Source of the DNA: Paenibacillus pinihumi DSM 23905 = JCM 16419
GTDB taxonomy: Bacteria > Bacillota > Bacilli > Paenibacillales > Paenibacillaceae
Direction of reading: 5' to 3'
Assembly: GCF_000422505.1 (NCBI RefSeq)
Contig: NZ_AULX01000023.1
Span: 85,171 to 149,170, forward strand
DNA length: 64,000 nucleotides
The notes below the pieces were generated by a model, which did no database searches, was not told the DNA's origin, and was given only the letters and a program-made list of their open reading frames with translations. Each line of letters opens with the position of its first letter. Position 1 is the first letter of the stretch. Shown piece by piece: positions 35,735 to 45,215 of this stretch. A program made the position numbers and the translations under genes.

Positions 35735-36235
35735 TTATCCTTCCGTATCCACATAAAGACCACCAGGACTTTCATAATCACCGATAAAATTATGGAAATG
35801 GTCAGAAAATCTAGGGAAATTCGGTTTAAATCGAGCACATAGGTCCGAATTGATTCCTGGGAAACAACTCATACTTCTCACTGCCAATAAGCCTATTCCA
35901 CTATCTGCATCAGGAGTACCTGTAAAAAAATTCTCAAAGCGTGCACGAGAATAGTAATACACGTCTAACCACTTCATATGTGCTATAACGCGTTTCTCAA
36001 AAATTGAAACTCGTTCGCGATTTTCAGTTCTACCACAGTGAGAAGGTGTTGAATTTGATGATGATACAACTGAGTTGGATTTTAGATTTGGCGCATAATT
36101 TACGAAATAGCCTTCATCTTTGCTTCAACCTTCGGAAACTACTTCTAAATTGGACTGCGCTGCGAATGAACTGAGAGAAATAGATCCTAGAGCTATGCTT
36201 CAAACGAGAATAAGTACAGGTATATTTTTTTCTTT
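35735..36235 (-). pseudogene. Broken small secreted protein
   Basis: One frame, read through two TGA codons (36202-36200 and 36127-36125, 25 codons apart), gives a signal-peptide-like start (NIPVLILV, then SIALGSISLSSFAAQ), NLEVVSEG, and a 130-codon tail with KDEGYFVNYAPNLKSNSVVS, MKWLDVYYYSRARFENFF and NFPRFSDHFHNFIGDYES. No valid start codon with a ribosome binding site survives; ATA stands where ATG could have been. Family not recognised. Both stops precede AGC. Confidence 0.5.
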
Positions 36236-36437
36236 CCAAAAAAACAATCTTAATTATACCATATTTGTTATATATATCAATGGTTGCTAATCAAACATTC
36301 ATAGGGGTTCATACTTGAATCCGTGAAGGTTGTAAACTGTCCCTCTTTAACTTTGGAAATTCAGCTGACTTATGGATTTTTGCGCACGATTACTTTTTCA
36401 GACACATCAAAGCAGAACCACCGAATTGGGGTTCTTT

Positions 36438-36491
36438 GTAGCCCGTCGTAATCGCTTCCTGACTCGTGGTGCTGGAGATTTGCTGATCCCG
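36438..36491 (-). pseudogene. RHS gene fragment 1
   Basis: 49 of 54 bases match 41630-41683 inside the large RHS gene, same strand. Flanking bases do not align, so it is a short relic of a related rhs gene. Confidence 0.65.
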
Positions 36492-36550
36492 AATTCGAGG
36501 CCACTGAAAAACTTGCATTGTTAATTAGCTCAAAACATGATTCCCTCAAA

Positions 36551-36660
36551 AAAGAGACCTTTCGTTCAAATTAGAACGGAAGGTCGCCTCTTTCTTTATT
36601 CTTTTACTTTGATTCTTTCATAAGGGTAATGATTCGTTTGAGATTAACAGAAAATATCGC
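36551..36660 (-). other. Terminator-like hairpin and possible transposase tail
   Basis: AAAAGAGACCTTTCGTTC and GAACGGAAGGTCGCCTCTTT (36551-36596) form a long imperfect stem. Just upstream on the minus strand a short frame ends AIFSVNLKRIITLMKESK then TAA (36604), reminiscent of the C-terminus of IS1182/IS5-type transposases. Both could be the 3' end of a lost insertion sequence. Confidence 0.3.
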
Positions 36661-36719
36661 CATGGTCGTTATGGGAATAGTAAGTCCGGTTGCCGGTGGC
36701 ATCCACTCTTGCAACTAAT
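36659..36719 (-). pseudogene. RHS gene fragment 2
   Basis: About three quarters of 60 bases match 40791-40850 in the RHS gene (shared CCGGTTGCC and GGCATC blocks), same strand. Relative to the intact gene its order with fragment 1 is reversed, so the debris is rearranged or comes from two genes. It abuts the IS3 element. Confidence 0.6.
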
Positions 36720-36752
36720 TCTTTGGATTGTCAACACAAAACTGAACAAAAA

Positions 36753-37388
36753 TTATGAGGGTATTTTTCTGGCTTGTACCGGCGTACGGTAATCCAGTGT
36801 TCCATGAATGCGATGATGATTAAACCAGTGGACATAGTCTCGTAGCTCTACAGAAAGCTGCTCACCTGTCTGAAAGTGAGTCTGGTTGGCAAATTCAGTC
36901 TTGAATGATTTGAAGGTGGCTTCTGCAACGGCATTGTCATAAGGGCAACCTTTTCTGCTAAGTGAGCGTTTGACCTTAAACGTTTCTAATGCTTCTGAAA
37001 TAAGCTTGTTGTCAAACTCGCTCCCGCGATCAGTATGAAACATTTTCACACGATCAAGACGCACAGAGAGGCTCGCGATCGCTCTGTACACGAGTCCGGC
37101 TGTCTTTTCAGGACCGCTGCTAAAGCCAATCATTTCGCGGTTAAAGAGGTCGACAAACAAGCACACGTAGTGCCATTTGCCTGCAACTCGTACGTAAGTG
37201 AGATCACTAACCACAACGGCAAAAGGCTCATCCTGTTTAAACTTGCGTCCTAACTCATTCTTAACTTTGGACTCATTTACATCGCTTTTAAAGGGCTTGT
37301 ATTGGGTAACCGTGTAAGTGGACACCAGCCCATGTTTGTTCATGATACGGGCGATTTTACGGCGTGAGATATGGTTGCTCCTCTTCAT
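36753..37388 (-). pseudogene. IS3 OrfB transposase, broken
   Basis: The frame from 37388 carries SRRKIARIMNKHGLVSTYTV and the full DDE integrase core: first Asp in AVVVSDLTYVRVAGKWHYVC, second in MFHTDRGSEFDNKL, Glu in YDNAVAEATFKSFKTEF. The N-terminal part is in another frame directly upstream (VNVIRQNAHKYSVSAMCNVL, LPRSTYYYKPE) and stops at AENEEE. About 40 residues between the two parts are absent, so the element cannot make a normal OrfAB transposase. Confidence 0.75.
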
Positions 37389-37490
37389 TCTCAGCAGGTT
37401 CTGGTTTGTAGTAGTAGGTGCTTCGGGGCAATTGCAGGACGTTACACATTGCTGATACCGAGTACTTGTGAGCGTTCTGACGGATCACAT

Positions 37491-37772
37491 TTACTTTCGT
37501 CCCATGATCAGCGCGGCTTGCTTTAAAATGTCATTCTCCATCTTCAAACGCTGATTTTCTTTACGTAAAGCTAGGAGTTCACTCTCTTCCTCTGTGCGAT
37601 TATCTTTTTCTTTGAAGGAGCCTGTTTTTTGACTTTGTGCAATCCAACGGTCAAAAGCAGAAGCACTCAGATCATATTCCTTGACAATGTTCGCTCTTGA
37701 TTTTCCGCTCTCGTAAAGCTGGACCATCTGCTTCTTAAACTCGGCAGTAAATGTACGTCTTGGTTTTGGCAT
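37491..37772 (-). CDS. IS3 OrfA (HTH protein)
   Basis: 93 residues. Helix-turn-helix of the IS3 OrfA type (RRTFTAEFKKQMVQLYESGK, SRANIVKEYDLSASAFDRWI) followed by a leucine-zipper-like segment (LLALRKENQRLKMENDILKQ). It ends MGRK, where a -1 shift would lead into OrfB. Binds the element ends in this family. Intact here, but its partner is not. Confidence 0.85.
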   Translation of the reverse strand: MPKPRRTFTAEFKKQMVQLYESGKSRANIVKEYDLSASAFDRWIAQSQKTGSFKEKDNRTEEESELLALRKENQRLKMENDILKQAALIMGRK

Positions 37773-37845
37773 GGTAGATTCGCTCCTTTATCTATTCCCT
37801 TCATTCTACTAACCCTTATTTTTTCTGTCCAACTTAGTGTAGACG

Positions 37846-38534
37846 ATCCACTTACTATTGAACAGGAGCTTGCTGGCGAAACTGCACCACTCTCTCATTT
37901 CGGCAAGGCTATGTCTGACCTCAACATTGAACATATTAAAGCCATCACTCCGCAAGCAAAAGGACGTGTAGAGCGGCTATGGCAAACCCTGCAGGACCGT
38001 CTGGTCATTGAACTTCGTTTGCTTGGCATTACCACCATCGAAGCTGCTAATGAAGTCTTACCTGGTCTGATTCAAAAACATAATAAACAATTCGCCGTCA
38101 TGCCTCGTTCTGAGCAGCAGGCTTATTTACCGCTCCCTCACGATGTTAATCTCGAGCATGTCTTTACGATTCGTGAATTAAGAAAGTTTGCTAACGGCAA
38201 CACGCTCTCCTACGGCGGCATCACCTATACCCTCTCTGACCCTTCACAGCCACGCTTTGATGCCAAGACGGTCGTTGAAGTGCGTCAGACGCTCTCTGGC
38301 GAAGTATTTATTTGGCATCATGAGCAGGCCTTGTTGCTAAAGCAAACAGAGCGACCGAAGCGAGTGCTGTCACAACAGAAAAAGGCGGGCTCTGCGCAGC
38401 CACGCATTCCCGCCATCGATCATCCGTGGAAAACCACGTATGACAACAACACTTCTAAGCGTACCACAAAACGGAGCGCCTTCCAAGACGCGATGTATTC
38501 GCAGCACAACAGTTATTTTGAAGCCTCTTGGTAA
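37846..38534 (+). pseudogene. ISNCY-family transposase, 3' part
   Basis: Open from the IS3 junction to TAA at 38534 (about 229 codons), so the N-terminal half is missing. Text includes PLSHFGKAMSDLNIEHIKAI, TPQAKGRVERLWQTLQDRLV (DDE region with the final Glu), LPGLIQKHNKQFAVMPRSEQ and the basic tail. The matching inverted repeat follows at 38553. The window edge at 63757 carries the start of a transposase of the same family. The missing 5' half is not on the other side of the IS3 element. Confidence 0.75.
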
Positions 38535-38552
38535 AGGGGATTCAACTCTAAC

Positions 38553-38572
38553 AGATGACATTTTCACTGACG
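38553..38572 (+). repeat. ISNCY right-end inverted repeat
   Basis: AGATGACATTTTCACTGACG; its inverse closely matches the left-end repeat at 63711-63730 (17 of 20), showing that both elements belong to one ISNCY group. Confidence 0.65.
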
Positions 38573-39110
38573 ATTGACACCAGAAGTCGTTGTACTTCGT
38601 TTTCATATGCAATTCCTTCCTTCTTGTGCTGTTATGCCGCCATTAAGCGCCTGTGGAGTAGGGAAGGCGGCTAGCCCGACACGTAGCCTTACCTGTTCTA
38701 TGTCAACTGGTCGTCACCAGATTTATTGACTTGCACAGTAACTATCGCGGCAAATAGCCAGATTGTTGCGGACAATTGGCAAATAAGTCCTGACAATATG
38801 AATAGTCGGGCTAACTACTCCAAAAGATGCTTTGCCTTTTCATCCTCCCTATCGGGGCGGCATATTCTACAGTTGCGAGTAAATTTAAAAAAACGCAAGA
38901 AAGCGAAGATAACGAAGAACAGGTCAATCATGGTAGTATCTGACCATAATGTACCTGTTAGATGTAACATTAATTCGTCAATTAGGTTATAAGATTAAAG
39001 CATCTACGTGCGTACAATCATATTAAGGGAATTTCATATGGGGGTGATGAGGATAAGTTCTTTTGGACTGAGCCGCACGATTCATTCGGCACTGGGTGGG
39101 GGTAATAGAA
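38573..39110. other. Intergenic stretch after the ISNCY relic
   Basis: No convincing gene. On the minus strand an ATG at 38606 has a good AAGGAAGG upstream and encodes MKTKYNDFW before running into the ISNCY end, so it is probably the start of a gene cut off by that element. The 38640-38760 stretch upstream of it contains short inverted segments. A plus-strand frame at 38726-38992 lacks a ribosome binding site. Confidence 0.35.
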
Positions 39111-39140
39111 AGACCTTGAGGATTGCCGCCCTCAAGGTCT
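39111..39140 (-). terminator. Terminator of the RHS locus
   Basis: AGACCTTGAGG and CCTCAAGGTCT, a perfect 11-bp stem around ATTGCCGC, followed on the minus strand by TTCTATT. It closes the RHS-immunity transcript. Confidence 0.8.
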
Positions 39141-39145
39141 CAGTA

Positions 39146-39490
39146 TCATTCATCAAAACTATTGAGCCAGTACATTGATTGCGCTGTACTAGAGATGGTT
39201 TTGAGTAAATCTAGTGTTTCTTTCTTTTTCAATTTAATTGCATCATTTAACTTTTCGGGGGCTATATCACGTATATCCTCTAACATGCAACATTCTTCAA
39301 ACAATTCGATTATTGCCTTGTTCGCTTCATTTTGCTCAAGAAGCTGTGATACATACGGACGGTACAGATATACATATGCATCTTCAAATGTTAAAGCCCC
39401 CTCAAGCAACGAATCAAGCATTCCGAGATTTAAAATACATAAAAACTTTTGAATTTCTTCTGACTGCTCTAATTTTATTTGTAAATTCAA
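39146..39490 (-). CDS. Probable immunity protein (DUF3969-like)
   Basis: 114 residues, ATG at 39490 with GGAGTG upstream, 15 nt after the stop of the RHS toxin. Soluble, acidic and helical: IKLEQSEEIQKFLCILNLGM, LDSLLEGALTFEDAYVYLYR and LEDIRDIAPEKLNDAIKLKK. The pattern fits, as far as I remember, the DUF3969 family. Small acidic proteins directly downstream of an RHS/WapA toxin tip are normally the cognate immunity proteins, which neutralise the toxin in the producing cell. Role inferred from position. Confidence 0.65.
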   Translation of the reverse strand: MNLQIKLEQSEEIQKFLCILNLGMLDSLLEGALTFEDAYVYLYRPYVSQLLEQNEANKAIIELFEECCMLEDIRDIAPEKLNDAIKLKKKETLDLLKTISSTAQSMYWLNSFDE

Positions 39491-39505
39491 TATATCACTC
39501 CTTTA

Positions 39506-42500
39506 TTACGGCATTTGACTTGATGAGTTACTCCATCCATTTTTCGTCTTAACATTAAAGACCTGTCCAGATTGACTTTGGAAGTAATGGATAGAGATTT
39601 TGTTGCCGTTCGCATCCACACCATCCTTGTAAACCTTATGCCATGTTCCAGATTCAATTGCTCTTAATTCCTCTAGTAATTCTCCATTGTTCACTTTATT
39701 TTTCACTGTTCCGTTTTTAGCACCTGAGAATCCTTGAGGATATAGAGGTGAGTCTTTAATTGATTTATACACATTTTGTAAAGCACAGTTATGAACCCAA
39801 ATCCCAAGGTTAGAAACGAAATACGAATGGAAGTCCTTAACTTCAAAATTATAAACCGTTGCTTCCCGTGGCTCTTTCTCAATCTTGTCTATCGTAAGTG
39901 TAGCCCCACCACTCGTAACAAGCAAGTCGCCAACTTTCAAGTCTTTTACTTCTGTCCATCCCTTACCTTCCAACCAGAAAGGATGCTCTGCCGTAGCCTC
40001 AATAACTTCTTCACCGTTGTAAACCTTATAGATTTCATCAGCCTGCTTCTGGAACAGCCCCACGACCTCTTTGTAAGCCACTTCCCCAGTTTCATCAGAT
40101 TTAGCGAGAACCATATCCCCTACCTCGATTTCCTCGATAGGTTTCTCACCTTCGTCTGTTAATACCAGGGTCCCTGCTGTGAAGCAATTACATCCTTTTT
40201 TTATCGCACTTATAAAATCTTGACCTTTATTCGTTAACTTACCCACTTTACCCTGTGGGGTTACTTCGATAAATATCATTCCTGCTGCCAAAAATTGTTC
40301 TAAGGAATAGGGATTTTCTTTTGAAATCCTATAGTATTCATCTAATTCCGACAATGTTCCCATGGACCAGTAATCAGCAGCTGAATATAAGGAGGAATGC
40401 ACTTCTTTTAAAAATTCCCATTCTATTTGTGCTTGTTTTTTTACACTTTCCCAGGCGGCTTTACAATATTTCTTCCCTAACCACTCCGTGAAGCAATGAC
40501 CACTCGGATCAATATAACGTAATGGATTATTTATAACATACGTATACAGGTTCTGACTTAACGGATTCCCTAGTTCTCCCTCATACGTATCCTCATTAAT
40601 AAACCGCCCTATACTCGGATCGTACCATCTGGCCCGCAGATACTGCAAGCCCGTTGTGTTGTCCCAATATTCCCCGCTATATCGGAATAGATTAGGAATC
40701 GTCTCACTCGTCGTTATTGGATTTCCCCACATATCATACGTGTAGCTGTTCAGCACGTTGCCCGATTGGTCCGTGAGACGGGTGACATCACCATGACCGT
40801 TTTGAGAATAATACGCCCGGTTGCCGCTGGCATCTACTCGTGAAACTAATCCGTTTCCTCGGATATAACTGGCTTTGCGGCTAACCGTTCCACCCGTTAC
40901 GGTTCCTTCGGCAATGATGTCTGCTCTATCATAGTAATAACGGGTTGTGGTTCCCGCTTCTGTCCGTTCCGTTAGCAATCCGTCTCCGTTATAGCGGTAC
41001 GTCACCGTTTTGTTGTCTCCCGTCACTACCTTCGTTAAACGGTCACGATCATCGTACGTATAATTGATTTCTGCCAGATTCGGAGTTGCATCACTTTTCA
41101 ACGTTTTGCGGTTCCCACGCACATCATACGTGTAAGTCTCATTGAACTGGGTCGATGTCGCAATCCGGTTTAACGAATCATAACTAAACGTATACGCGGC
41201 GCCGCTTTCCGTTTTGCTTGTCTGGTTGCGGTTCTGATCATACTGATACGCAAAAGCACCTAACGTGTTTCCGGCTCTGGTATGTGTTAACGATGTGAGA
41301 TTGATCTCATCGTAACCGAAAGTCGACCGGATGCCATTTCGCAGATCAGCGGAAGCGACAAGCCCATTCTTCTTGTAGGCATAGATAGCATCCCATGCGT
41401 TAGCCGCGGAGCCTATGGCATCCAGTTGATTTCTCGCGTCATACCGATACAGGCTCACAACACCAAAGGGATCGGTCATTTTAGTCCGTTTGCCCTGGTT
41501 ATCGTATTCGTATTCGGTTTTGCGAGTATCCGGGTACGTGACGGAGCGCAACCAGCCGGATCCCGCTTCATAACTGTATTGCGTTCTCCCCGTTCCATCC
41601 TGCATCCAAAGTCTGCGGCCCGCTCCATCGTAGCCCATCGTAATCGTTTCCTGACTCGTGGTGCTGGAAATTTGACGATCCCGGTTGTTATACGCATACG
41701 TACGGGCTTGGCCTTTCCGGTTGACAATCTTCGTCAGGTTGCTGTTGGCATCATAATAATATGACTCTACACCACCGGAAGGATCTGTTTTTCGAATGAC
41801 GCGGCCCATCTGATCGTACTGCTTCGTCATTTGTGCATTATCCGGGTATCTCGTTTCCTTGAGGTTTCCGGCAAGGCTGTAGACATAATTCGTCGCGTTC
41901 GCTTCCGGATCAGTAACGGTGATGAGCCGCCCCAATACATCATAAGCATAAGAAGTTGTGAATTCTTTTGCATCCTTTTGTGTGACCATATTTCCTGCGA
42001 AGTCATACGTATACTGGGCCATGTTCTTGAGCGCGCCTGAAGCATTCATCGCTTCCTGCTTACTCGGACGTCCCAGCAGATCCATTGTTTTTTTGGTGAT
42101 GTTGCCTTCCGGATCGGTCATTTGAATCGTGCGTTGGATGTCATCGTAGAGCACGGCAGTAAATGTATTATCGGTCCCCGGGAATTGTGTACGCGTTATT
42201 CGATCCCAGGCATCATACGTATAGGTTGTCCGCTTTCCGGTTGCATCGTCGCTTTGAACCAAGCGTCCGAATGCATCATAGCCGTAGGTGGTCGTTCCTT
42301 TGCCTACGATCCCCTCAGATACTTTTAATCCTAGCGGGTTCCACTTCACAACACTTTTCACACCGGTCTCGTCGGTCACCGTCACTTGATTCTGATTATC
42401 GTCAAAGAGGACCGAGACGCTGCTCTGATCCTGATGCGTAGCTTTTATCATCCGCCCTAGTTTGTCGTATTCCATTTGTGTGACAAACCCTTTTCCATCG

Positions 42501-45142
42501 GTGTGAGAGGTCATTTCGCCCGTGGACAGCTTGTAGCGGAACTGCTGCGCCACCAGCGTGTTCTGGTTATCTGCTCCCGTCACCTGTATGGATTGCCGCG
42601 TCGGGTAGGCGGCTTTATATAACGCAACATCATATTCATTGGTGATGACAATGTCCCGCGAGTCATCCTTCAGGGTTACAGTCTTCGGATTTCCGTAGCT
42701 ATCGTACACATAGCTTGTCTGTGCCTTAAGTATTCCGCTCCCGCTATTCTCTTTCATTCTTACAGTCTTGATTCCGTTCGTTCCCGGATACCGCTCGAGC
42801 TCGACATATAAGCTTTTTGTATTGACTGGAACGATAGAGCTGCTTAACAGATTTTGCGCATCATACGTATACGTAGTTGTTTTGTTATTCGGATCAGTCT
42901 CGGATGTTACATTTCCATAATCGTTGTAGTCCCGCGATACGATACTGGCAGTAGATTGCAAAGTGCCTTGCTTGATCTGGGATGTCACTTTGGTTGGGAC
43001 AGGCCAACGTTTGGTCCGGTTGTATTCCATCGTATCAATGGACTGCTGTGCACCACTGCTATTGACCACTTGCGTATTGTAATACACTTCGGGTGTATTC
43101 TCGTCGATATACACACGGTCATAGTGATAGGTGGCCTGTATCCGCCCGTTGTTCACCGTGGTGGAAAACGAACTGTTATAGGGCTTAGCCATCGCTCCAT
43201 CGCTATTGTAAGTATAATCCAAACGATTGGATTTCGTGACGGTACCGTCTGTATACGTCACCACGTCTTCTCTTGAAGTCACCCGGTAGGCCCGTTCCTT
43301 GGCGCTATTCCCCAGTGAACGATCAAAGTCGGCGTAGCCATAATCCGTTCGGGCCTTTGTCGGGTGATAGACCTGCTTTAACAAGGCTATAAAATTGTCT
43401 TTCGTGCGGCCTGCACCGACGATATCGAAAGGAACTGGTTTAATATCGTAGGCATATTGGGTTTTTCGGCCCATCGCATCGGTCACCTGCGACAGCAGTT
43501 CCTTATTGCCTTGCGGGTCTTTAATCTTGTTGTATCTGACCGTGCGGTCACCCAGCGTAACCACGACCTCTGTCGCCGAATAGGTAATCGTTAACTCATT
43601 GCCAATGGCATCCTTGACTTTTCTCAGGACCTGGCCATACGGCTGCACAGTCAAGTATTCAAATTGAAGGGTATTATTATAGGCATCCGCAATTTCAATC
43701 AACTGTCCCTGAGAGGTAAAATACATCTTCTTTCCGTCGAGTGTTTTCAGCCGATGCGAAGCGTATCGGTTATCACCTAAGTTGAAGTAACCGGACTCAA
43801 GCGTCAAGTCTTTCCACGGATACCCTTTTAGTTGAAGACCGTCCAGCTCATAGGCACTTCCGCCAAACAGATGAATATACTTCTTGTTGTTATCCTTGGT
43901 TTCAATATAGGGAAGATCCCAGCTCCATCCTTTCCCGATCGGGAAACGGTTCTCTCCTTGAATTGGTTTTGCCCGGTTGATATATACCGGGACTGAGCTC
44001 GCACGCTCGGGTAAAAAAGAGGGATCTGTGACAACACGGCCTGTCGTGTAATATCTTACACTTAATGGGATTCCATTCAGAACCATGTCTTTAGCCAGCA
44101 AGTACGGGCTGTTTATATTATTGGGATCCACGTAGCTCCAGGCTGATTTTAAAGAATCAATTACTTCGCTATTAAATTCAACATAGGGATAACTAGGCGT
44201 AGGGTAGTACACATACGTATGTTGTCCACCAATCATCTGCACAAGCGATTTGTAGCCAGAGCCGTCAAATACAAAGTTTCCGGCATATCCCACTTGCGGT
44301 GATACCAGACTATTAGGAGAAGAGGACTTATCATACAAACGGCCCTCCAGCTCAGGGTAATACATCATCGTATACGGGTAGCCCATAAGAATTTCTTTAT
44401 CGTAGTATTGGGCATCTGAGCTGTCATATTTGCGAGTCAACGCAAAAGACAAGCCATTTCTTCCCGGAAGCACCATATCTGTTGCCTGTACGGAAAGGGA
44501 GCCACTAATCGTAGATACGTTTTCGTTGATGGAATTGATTGAGAACGGCGCACTGTCCCGCTGAATATCTAATCGTTTGACAGCAAACTGATCGTAACTG
44601 GTTGGGTATGAATTGGACATCTGAAGCATTTGTCTATTAGCTGTACCTGGTGAAACAGAAGGAGCTAGCAGACTTTCATCCGGGACAATTAATTCGCCTG
44701 TCGATTCTACAAATTCCCCTTCTGCTGGAGGATCAATATTCGTATCCGGGTTTTCAGTAGCTGTCTCTTCCTCGTCCTCAAACCGGGAAGCCGAATAATC
44801 CAATTGTCCTAATTGATTCTCGATCTCAGGGTTCATCTGCTGTAATAATTCATCAAGGGATTGAGCTGATGTTTGCCTGATTTGCAGCGCAGCATACAAT
44901 TCGTCCAAGGTGTATCCCTTATTTAATTGTTCCAGCAAATCGTTCTCCGGAAGTTGAAAGCTTTGGCTTAACCATTCCAGCGTCAATGTATCCTTAGCCA
45001 GCAGTTCTTCAACAAATGAGACTGGCTGCTCTTCAACGGGTGAAATGTAAACGTTCGAATTACCTTCCGCAGCTACGGAAGGAACCGGTGCAAGCTGTGC
45101 AAATAAAACGGTAATCAGAATATAAGCTATAATTTTTCTCAT
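39506..45142 (-). CDS. Secreted RHS/YD-repeat polymorphic toxin (WapA-like) with Hint domain
   Basis: 1878 residues from the ATG at 45142 (TAGGAGC upstream). Signal peptide IIAYILITVLFAQLAPVPSV, cleavage near VAA|EG. A helical region of about 130 residues precedes an N-terminal beta-rich domain and then dozens of RHS/YD repeats (GRLVQSDDATGKRTTYTYDA, YDQMGRVIRKTDPSGGVESY). The RHS core ends around residue 1545 with TGLQYLRARWYDPSIGRFIN and YIDPSGH. Then a pre-toxin region, a Hint domain (about 1650-1788, CFTAGTLVLTDEGEKPIEEI to IWVHNC) and a 90-residue toxin tip (ESGTWHKVYKDGVDANGNK, SIHYFQSQSGQVFNVK). Hint domains cut themselves and release the tip. The toxin activity is not recognised. Confidence 0.88.
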   Translation of the reverse strand: MRKIIAYILITVLFAQLAPVPSVAAEGNSNVYISPVEEQPVSFVEELLAKDTLTLEWLSQSFQLPENDLLEQLNKGYTLDELYAALQIRQTSAQSLDELLQQMNPEIENQLGQLDYSASRFEDEEETATENPDTNIDPPAEGEFVESTGELIVPDESLLAPSVSPGTANRQMLQMSNSYPTSYDQFAVKRLDIQRDSAPFSINSINENVSTISGSLSVQATDMVLPGRNGLSFALTRKYDSSDAQYYDKEILMGYPYTMMYYPELEGRLYDKSSSPNSLVSPQVGYAGNFVFDGSGYKSLVQMIGGQHTYVYYPTPSYPYVEFNSEVIDSLKSAWSYVDPNNINSPYLLAKDMVLNGIPLSVRYYTTGRVVTDPSFLPERASSVPVYINRAKPIQGENRFPIGKGWSWDLPYIETKDNNKKYIHLFGGSAYELDGLQLKGYPWKDLTLESGYFNLGDNRYASHRLKTLDGKKMYFTSQGQLIEIADAYNNTLQFEYLTVQPYGQVLRKVKDAIGNELTITYSATEVVVTLGDRTVRYNKIKDPQGNKELLSQVTDAMGRKTQYAYDIKPVPFDIVGAGRTKDNFIALLKQVYHPTKARTDYGYADFDRSLGNSAKERAYRVTSREDVVTYTDGTVTKSNRLDYTYNSDGAMAKPYNSSFSTTVNNGRIQATYHYDRVYIDENTPEVYYNTQVVNSSGAQQSIDTMEYNRTKRWPVPTKVTSQIKQGTLQSTASIVSRDYNDYGNVTSETDPNNKTTTYTYDAQNLLSSSIVPVNTKSLYVELERYPGTNGIKTVRMKENSGSGILKAQTSYVYDSYGNPKTVTLKDDSRDIVITNEYDVALYKAAYPTRQSIQVTGADNQNTLVAQQFRYKLSTGEMTSHTDGKGFVTQMEYDKLGRMIKATHQDQSSVSVLFDDNQNQVTVTDETGVKSVVKWNPLGLKVSEGIVGKGTTTYGYDAFGRLVQSDDATGKRTTYTYDAWDRITRTQFPGTDNTFTAVLYDDIQRTIQMTDPEGNITKKTMDLLGRPSKQEAMNASGALKNMAQYTYDFAGNMVTQKDAKEFTTSYAYDVLGRLITVTDPEANATNYVYSLAGNLKETRYPDNAQMTKQYDQMGRVIRKTDPSGGVESYYYDANSNLTKIVNRKGQARTYAYNNRDRQISSTTSQETITMGYDGAGRRLWMQDGTGRTQYSYEAGSGWLRSVTYPDTRKTEYEYDNQGKRTKMTDPFGVVSLYRYDARNQLDAIGSAANAWDAIYAYKKNGLVASADLRNGIRSTFGYDEINLTSLTHTRAGNTLGAFAYQYDQNRNQTSKTESGAAYTFSYDSLNRIATSTQFNETYTYDVRGNRKTLKSDATPNLAEINYTYDDRDRLTKVVTGDNKTVTYRYNGDGLLTERTEAGTTTRYYYDRADIIAEGTVTGGTVSRKASYIRGNGLVSRVDASGNRAYYSQNGHGDVTRLTDQSGNVLNSYTYDMWGNPITTSETIPNLFRYSGEYWDNTTGLQYLRARWYDPSIGRFINEDTYEGELGNPLSQNLYTYVINNPLRYIDPSGHCFTEWLGKKYCKAAWESVKKQAQIEWEFLKEVHSSLYSAADYWSMGTLSELDEYYRISKENPYSLEQFLAAGMIFIEVTPQGKVGKLTNKGQDFISAIKKGCNCFTAGTLVLTDEGEKPIEEIEVGDMVLAKSDETGEVAYKEVVGLFQKQADEIYKVYNGEEVIEATAEHPFWLEGKGWTEVKDLKVGDLLVTSGGATLTIDKIEKEPREATVYNFEVKDFHSYFVSNLGIWVHNCALQNVYKSIKDSPLYPQGFSGAKNGTVKNKVNNGELLEELRAIESGTWHKVYKDGVDANGNKISIHYFQSQSGQVFNVKTKNGWSNSSSQMP

Positions 45143-45215
45143 AGAGACAGCTCCTAATGAAGGCATATAATCGAATATTTTGGAGAAAAACTGATATCAT
45201 GCGATTAAAAAATTA

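Larger units (their letters stand above)
36729..37845 (-). mobile_element. IS3-family element with internal deletion
   Basis: Imperfect terminal repeats: TGTCAACACAAAACTGAACA at the right end (36729) and, inverted, CGTCTACACTAAGTTGGACA at the left end (37845). Contains orfA and a damaged orfB on the minus strand. Length of 1117 bp is short for the group because part of orfB is lost. No target duplication: one flank is RHS debris, the other a truncated ISNCY gene. Confidence 0.75.

Noticed and set aside
38726..38992. 88-codon plus-strand frame after the ISNCY relic
   Set aside because: No ribosome binding site; starts in what looks like the leader of the interrupted gene.
40500..44500. Repeats within the RHS gene as a CRISPR or satellite array
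   Set aside because: They are protein-level YD repeats with variable DNA, in frame, with no constant spacer-repeat structure.
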